The notes below the pieces were generated by a model. That model was not told the origin of the DNA, did no database searches, and worked only from the letters and a program-made list of their open reading frames with translations. The position numbers were made by a program, and so were the translations under genes. A DNA stretch of 10,634 bases from Gonium pectorale (Eukaryota; Chlorophyta; Chlorophyceae; Chlamydomonadales; Volvocaceae), in contig LSYV01000052.1 of assembly GCA_001584585.1 (NCBI GenBank), positions 345,467 through 356,100 on the forward strand, read 5' to 3'. Shown here one piece after another: positions 7,342 through 10,634 of the stretch. Position 1 is the stretch's first letter; each line of letters opens with the position of its first letter.

Positions 7342-8090
7342 GTGAGCTCCCCTCGACAACATTCTGTGGATACGTGGCCCCTTTGCCACATGTGCCACCT
7401 GGTACGGTACATGGAATGATACCGTGCCGAGTGCCGTCGGCCCTCAGGCCACGCGCGTCATCCGCTTTTGGTCCCTGCAATTAGAGGGCTGGTTCCCTCC
7501 TCGCCGGTTTCATAGTGCAGCCTTCGGTGCGCAGTTTGGGAGAGGAGACGTGGGAGCGTGGGAGCCGAGTGATAATGGGTCTTTCGGCCTTTTCTTTATG
7601 GCACCGCTAAAGTCTGTGAGAACGTGTGGAGATAAGGGTGACGCCTGCCGTGGCCTGCATTTGAGTCGGGCGCATGCTTGCACGTAGCCGCGCCATTCGC
7701 CAGCGCGCCGGTTTGGGCACGCGCAAGCACCCTTGGGTGCTAAGCATCATTTTACTGACAGGTGTTCTTCAGTTCGTTGTTCCCAGGGCGCCGTGAAGCG
7801 CGGCCATTCTTTGCATCTGTTTTCCGTCGTAGATGGCCGCGCAGGGAGCCACGCCCGGTTGTGTTTGAATGCAATGCACACCCCGTACGGCAAGGCGTCT
7901 TCCTATCTTTGTAATAATGCCACCCTGCGCTACGCGAGGATGAGACAGATGCTATGGCTGTATTGGTTGACATTCTATCTGGTACAGTGGCGAGGAAGAA
8001 CAGGGGAGGAAGGATGAACATAACGGGAGGGACAACCAGCCCTCCCTGAAGGACAGGTTTGTGGTATTGCGGGGAATGCGGAGATAATGA
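7342..8090. other. No supported gene; one wobble-paired hairpin
   Basis: The stretch contains a hairpin GGTACGGTA (7401-7409) with TACCGTGCC (7420-7428), pairing over nine positions with one G-T pair. An acceptor-like TTTCATAGTGCAG ends at 7520. A frame at 7733-8017 is open for 94 codons but starts at a non-ATG codon and has no supporting signal. I cannot assign a gene. Confidence 0.3.
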
Positions 8091-8138
8091 TATGAGTACG
8101 AGGCAAGGAGGGCAAACCAAGAAAACAGACGGGTCCAG

Positions 8139-8894
8139 GCCCCGCCCCCGCGGGTATCGCCGCTTGATGACAGCGGCTGCACGGGGACCTCCAAAGTCCA
8201 GACCCTCCCGGGCCTCGCCGGTGGAAGCCCTGGCGCAGCAGATAATGTGGAGCTCCGCGCTACCCGTTCAGTTTGCTCGTGGCAGTCTGGGCGGGACCTT
8301 GTGCTCGTCTGCCTGCGCGCGGATCTACAGCACTGGCGGGACATTGTGGTGGAGACCAGCCAGTCCAATTCTGTCGGCGGTGCCTCTTGGATCATTGGCG
8401 GCGCCGGCTATGGAGCGTCAGAAGGCCTTCGATTTGCAGCAGGACGCGGGATGCGGGGAGTTCACCTGCGGTCCACGCGCTCAGTTGAAGGGTGCCCGCC
8501 CGCTGATGAGCTTGGTGGTTGGGCTCGGAGTTCGGGGTGCGTGATGGTTTTGGTGGTGGTTTTTGCGGCGTTTCCCGGTGCTGTTCCCCTTTTGGGGCCG
8601 GTGCCCGTTGTCGCTCTAGTCGGCGGAATGCAGTGGGGGTACAGGTTTGGGTTTCCGGCTTTTGCTAGGGTAGGGGGACGTCTTGCTTCCTGTGAAATAA
8701 AAAGAGAAGGAAAGAGTGTGCTCCTGTGCTCCTCGGGTCGTAATGGTCTGTTTCTCTCCTGTCCTGGCGTTCATCTCCGCTTCTCCTTTGCTTTCGTCGT
8801 CCCGCCTTCCTGTTCTGTGTTCTTTAGGTGTAGGGCTTCTTCTCTTCGTCGGTGTTTGGTCTTGGCTGCCGTGGTGCCCTGTAATTACTGGTAG
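8139..8894 (+). CDS. Long open frame, unknown product, possible 3' gene end
   Basis: One + frame is open from 8091 to TAG at 8892-8894 (267 codons). A possible acceptor GGGTCCAG ends at 8138, giving a phase-0 start. Between about 8160 and 8536 the frame has mixed, protein-like composition (SPLDDSGCTG, then LRADLQHWRDIVVETSQS, SWIIGGAGYGASEGLRF, VEGCPPADELGGWARS). After 8536 it becomes Val/Leu/Phe-rich in a G+T-rich stretch that looks intronic: a donor GTGCGT at 8537 and a strong acceptor (long pyrimidine tract, TTCTTTAG ending at 8827) bound 291 bases. Removing them keeps the frame and closes it at the same stop. TGTAA occurs at 8880-8884 and again at 8972 and 9014. No family recognised and no ATG start in frame, so earlier exons are needed if it is real. 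The second frame in this area (from ATG 8167) is also open to 8544 and cannot be excluded. Confidence 0.35.
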   Translation, partial: APPPRVSPLDDSGCTGTSKVQTLPGLAGGSPGAADNVELRATRSVCSWQSGRDLVLVCLRADLQHWRDIVVETSQSNSVGGASWIIGGAGYGASEGLRFAAGRGMRGVHLRSTRSVEGCPPADELGGWARSSGCVMVLVVVFAAFPGAVPLLGPVPVVALVGGMQWGYRFGFPAFARVGGRLASCEIKREGKSVLLCSSGRNGLFLSCPGVHLRFSFAFVVPPSCSVFFRCRASSLRRCLVLAAVVPCNYW

Positions 8895-9002
8895 GGCAGG
8901 GGTTCGATGGTTCTCGGTGCGGGAGGGCTATCTGACCCTCGGATGTCTGCGCCCTTTCTCGCCTCTCCGTCTGTAAAAAAGAAAAACCTGCACAGAAAGA
9001 GG

Positions 9003-9048
9003 CCGCCTGTTCCTGTAACCTTTCTCTTCTTTACACAGGAACAGGCGG
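9003..9048. terminator. 14-bp perfect hairpin with TGTAA signals on both strands
   Basis: CCGCCTGTTCCTGT (9003-9016) and ACAGGAACAGGCGG (9035-9048) are perfect reverse complements with an 18-base loop. The left arm runs into TGTAA (9014-9018, + strand), and the right arm begins inside TTACA (9032-9036), which is TGTAA on the minus strand. The structure thus holds an opposing pair of chlorophyte poly(A) signals, as expected between convergent genes. The right side, TTTCTCTTCTTTACACAG, is also a very good + strand splice acceptor ending at 9038. The frame behind it (EQAVGDDASTWSSS...) stops at 9125-9127. Both readings are inference; the inverted repeat itself is certain. Confidence 0.55.
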
Positions 9049-9110
9049 TAGGCGACGATGCTTCTACCTGGAGCAGTTCGGCACAGCACCTTTGCGCTTG
9101 GGGGCGTGGT

Positions 9111-9146
9111 AACCCGCCTATCATTTGAGCTCGGAATGGGCGGGTT
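9111..9146. repeat. 8-bp inverted repeat, GC-rich
   Basis: AACCCGCC (9111-9118) is the exact reverse complement of GGCGGGTT (9139-9146). The stem can extend inward by one G-T pair and two A-T pairs. TTTGAGCT also occurs twice, at 9124-9131 and 9150-9157. With the larger hairpin just upstream, this makes two stable stems within 150 bases. Confidence 0.5.
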
Positions 9147-9194
9147 TCTTTGAGCTGATGTTAGCGACCAGCCGCCTTGCCGACAAGCTGTTGA

Positions 9195-9223
9195 AGGTAC
9201 TCTAAGCAGACTGAGGTACTCTA
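9195..9223. repeat. 10-base direct repeat AGGTACTCTA
   Basis: AGGTACTCTA occurs at 9195-9204 and 9214-9223 with nine bases between. No partner feature is apparent. Confidence 0.5.
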
Positions 9224-9407
9224 GGGGGACCGGGCTATGTACGACGTCACGTACGCCAACCATAGAGGTGTCTGCGGCAGACAGACAGACTTCGTTACAG
9301 TACCCCCGACGCTGGGGAACCCGGCCTGCCACCGGGAAATTACTGCGAAAGTACGGGCAGCAAGGCAGCAACAGCAGACAAACCAAGCAATGAAACCGTG
9401 GCCGAGT

Positions 9408-9516
9408 GCTTAACCCAATCAGGTTACAGGTTACATGTCCCTTCCCCGTTTCTGGTTCTCATTTTTACGTCCGTCAAAGCCGGGGGGGCCATGGACGATG
9501 GCTTAACCCAATCAGG
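9408..9516. repeat. Pair of 16-base direct repeats
   Basis: GCTTAACCCAATCAGG occurs at 9408-9423 and again at 9501-9516. The first copy is preceded by GTGGCCGAGT, so together it resembles the D-arm/A-box part of a Ser or Leu tRNA. No anticodon arm or B box follows, so it is not a tRNA gene. It could be a decayed tRNA-derived fragment or a short duplication. Confidence 0.5.
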
Positions 9517-9729
9517 GGGCCCGCGGCAGGGCTGGGAAGAAACCCACGCACGGGCCGTGCACAATAGAGGCCCGCCACCCAACAAGTCCAACCATGTCTG
9601 TGGAGACACTAACCCCGGAGCCAGTCCCGACCACGAACGGCAAAAAGCACATACCGGTCGACAGGCCCACACACAGGTATCAAGTGAGGTGGCAAACAAG
9701 AAAACCAAGGTAAAAACGAGGGAGACCAT
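9424..9729 (-). CDS. Small ORF with hydrophobic N-terminus, hypothetical
   Basis: An ATG on the minus strand (9727-9729) opens 101 codons to TAA at 9424-9426. The N-terminus (MVSLVFTLVFLFATSLDTC) resembles a signal peptide with no charged n-region. The rest is low in charge, with several Cys and Pro-rich patches, and matches nothing I know. A GTATGT donor and a CCACAG acceptor on the minus strand bound 57 bases (about 9598-9654); removing them also keeps the frame. The stop is embedded in TGTAACCTGTAA, and another minus-strand TGTAA lies at 9295-9299. The region is G+T-rich on the minus strand, like the sense strand of the putative 3' region near 8600. Chance ORF is a serious alternative because G+T-rich DNA yields hydrophobic residues. 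Confidence 0.25.
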   Translation of the reverse strand: MVSLVFTLVFLFATSLDTCVWACRPVCAFCRSWSGLAPGLVSPQTWLDLLGGGPLLCTARAWVSSQPCRGPPDWVKPSSMAPPALTDVKMRTRNGEGTCNL

Positions 9730-10051
9730 GCGTCACTCCGCGCAGTGCAGGCGTCCCGCCACGACCCGCAGGAAGGGGTGCCCAGCAGACACACCATCCC
9801 AGCCCTTCCGTGGCAAACCGAGGTCAGCGAAGTCGCGCAACAGGGACCAAAACTTCACTACCACGTCTGCCTGCATCGCAGCAAGAACAGCGGCAGCCGA
9901 GCCCGGGCCGGAAGGGGTGAACGGCCGACGCCGTGCCTGCTATCCTAGTCCGACCCTACAAAGCCATCGAATTTTTTTCAGAACCTGCTCAGAATGGCCA
10001 ATTCACTACCGTGACTTGAATCGACCAATTCATCCTACAAATGTGTTAAGC
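9730..10051. other. No supported gene
   Basis: The + strand is A+C-rich to about 9930 and then AT-rich. A 67-codon frame (9745-9948) and the longer open frame starting at ATG 9728 have Arg/Ser/Pro-rich, low-complexity products without domain features. I read the stretch as intergenic or untranslated. Confidence 0.4.
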
Positions 10052-10055
10052 AAAA
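10052..10055 (-). terminator. RNA polymerase III T-run terminator of tRNA-Arg
   Basis: Four T residues on the minus strand begin three bases after the last base of the tRNA at 10059. That is the minimal pol III terminator, in its usual place. Confidence 0.75.
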
Positions 10056-10058
10056 CTA

Positions 10059-10132
10059 CGTCCCGTATGGGATTCGAACCCATGATCCCTGGATTAGAAG
10101 TCCAGTGCGTTAATCCACTACGCCAACGGGAC
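10059..10132 (-). tRNA. tRNA-Arg (anticodon TCT)
   Basis: The minus strand folds into a complete cloverleaf of 74 bases. The acceptor stem is GTCCCGT with ACGGGAC, followed by discriminator G. The D arm is GCGT/ACGC around AGTGGATTA. The anticodon arm is CTGGA, loop CTTCTAA, then TCCAG, with T33 before the anticodon TCT, which reads AGA (Arg). The variable loop is five bases (GGATC), and the T arm is ATGGG, TTCGAAT, CCCAT. There is no intron and no encoded CCA, as expected for a eukaryotic nuclear gene. The internal A box (TGGCGTAGTGGA) and B box (GGTTCGAATCC) are intact. Confidence 0.97.
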
Positions 10133-10156
10133 GGCGCCACACTTTCACAACATATT

Positions 10157-10165
10157 GCATATAAA
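10157..10165 (-). promoter_or_regulatory. TATA-like element upstream of tRNA-Arg
   Basis: The minus strand carries TTTATATGC 25 to 33 bases before the first base of the tRNA. Plant and algal tRNA genes often have such AT-rich, TATA-like boxes at about -30 that help position TFIIIB. It is inferred from motif and spacing. Confidence 0.45.
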
Positions 10166-10186
10166 CGTGAAAAGACGTATCTGCAG

Positions 10187-10634
10187 AAGACGCTGCGCGG
10201 CGTTTGCGCGGCGCCCCCGCCCCCAGCTGCGGGGGTGGCAGCCGAGCAGACCGTCCGCCTTGGTGGCTGCAAGCCGCTTCAGCGCGCGGGGGAACCGCTG
10301 GCTGCGGGGGCAGCGCTCGGCTTCGAGGTGTTGGTGTGGGTCGCGGTCGGGGCCCTCCGCACCTTCCGCGGCGGGCTGCCGCCTGTCGCCCTGGACCTCG
10401 GGCCGGTGCCGCCGGCGTTCGGGGGCCTCGCGCCGGACACCGTCCTGGTTGCGGGGCTGCGCACCCTCGACACCACGGGCTGTGAGGCCACCGTCACGGG
10501 GCTGGACCCTGGGCTGCGCCTTGGCGACTGCCCTGCCGCGCTCGCGTGGCTGCGGGACACCTATCAGCTTAGCTCGTCGCCCGTGGCCGCTCAGGTCCAC
10601 GACGTCCTGGCCACTCGCCCGGGCGAGGCTACAG
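10187..10634 (+). CDS. GC-rich coding exon, unknown product (5' exon edge uncertain, runs off window)
   Basis: The frame with codons starting at 10187 is open to the window end (149 codons). It coincides with an abrupt rise in GC, and its third positions are mostly G or C, as expected of coding sequence in such a genome. The product begins with an Ala/Pro linker (VCAAPPPPAAGVAAEQTVRL) and continues with a well-mixed, folded-looking stretch (GFEVLVWVAVGALRTFRGG, PVALDLGPVPPAFGGLAPDT, LRTLDTTGCEATVTGLDPGL, CPAALAWLRDTYQLSSSPV, AAQVHDVLATRPGEAT). I do not recognise the family. There is no in-frame ATG after the tRNA, so the exon probably starts at an acceptor: CTGCAG ending at 10186 or CCCCAG ending at 10226. 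The same frame is open back to ATG 9728, through the antisense of the tRNA gene. The other + frame (10204-10485) and the minus frames have far less natural composition. Confidence 0.5.

Noticed and set aside
6876..7484. 202-codon + strand open frame
   Set aside because: It starts at a common ATG without context, overlaps two other equally open frames, crosses the strong acceptor/donor pair at 7273/7342, and shows no domain.
8897..8915. GGGGTTCGATGG as a tRNA B box
   Set aside because: No five-base T stem, anticodon arm or A box in the expected place.
9594..9713. + strand ATG frame MSVETLTPEPVPTTNGKK...
   Set aside because: Thirty-nine codons only, in A+C-rich DNA, with no splice or domain support. 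A chance frame is more likely.

Overview
The window looks like nuclear DNA of a eukaryote with many introns, probably a green alga of the chlorophyte type. The sequence is GC-rich, and GT-AG introns of about 60 to 600 bases separate short exons. Several gene ends carry TGTAA, the usual chlorophyte poly(A) signal, in place of AATAAA. One tRNA gene has ordinary eukaryotic pol III signals, including a TATA-like upstream element. The taxonomic call is an inference; no ribosomal or organelle marker is present.

Region 1 (1-2763) holds the one protein-coding gene identified with confidence. It is the 3' half of an OS-9/Yos9-type ER lectin on the + strand, in five exons (164-243, 533-607, 994-1092, 1669-1797, 2146-2319). 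These encode the whole mannose-6-phosphate-receptor-homology (MRH) domain and a short Ala/Gly-rich tail. In the ER, OS-9 proteins read trimmed N-glycans on misfolded glycoproteins and pass them to the HRD1 ubiquitin ligase for ER-associated degradation. The gene continues upstream, outside the window, and position 1-163 is intron carrying a C-rich minisatellite. A TGTAA at 2759 is the likely 3' end.

Region 2 (about 2895-5401) holds a probable second + strand gene or pair of genes. A candidate start at 2895 leads into two exons with good splice signals. Farther on, four exons (4513-4671, 4754-4816, 4947-4976, 5086-5220), all in phase 0, end in a hydrophobic C-terminal segment typical of a tail-anchored or single-pass membrane protein. 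The middle exons could not be resolved and the family was not recognised.

Region 3 (5400-9300) is poorly resolved. It holds isolated exon-like pieces (6564-6641 with a TGTAA 28 bases later; 7274-7341), one long open frame (8091-8894), several small hairpins, and a striking hairpin at 9003-9048 with TGTAA on both strands. The G+T-rich side of the DNA changes strand near 9150-9250, which suggests transcription units converging there.

Region 4 (9300-10634) contains a possible minus-strand small ORF (9424-9729), a clear tRNA-Arg(TCT) gene on the minus strand (10059-10132), and, just beyond it, the beginning of a very GC-rich + strand coding exon of unknown function running off the window end. 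No CRISPR array, rRNA, or complete transposon was seen. No novel multi-gene system can be supported. The most notable points are the OS-9 variant (changed tandem-Trp motif and a GSEL C-terminus) and the convergent poly(A) hairpin.
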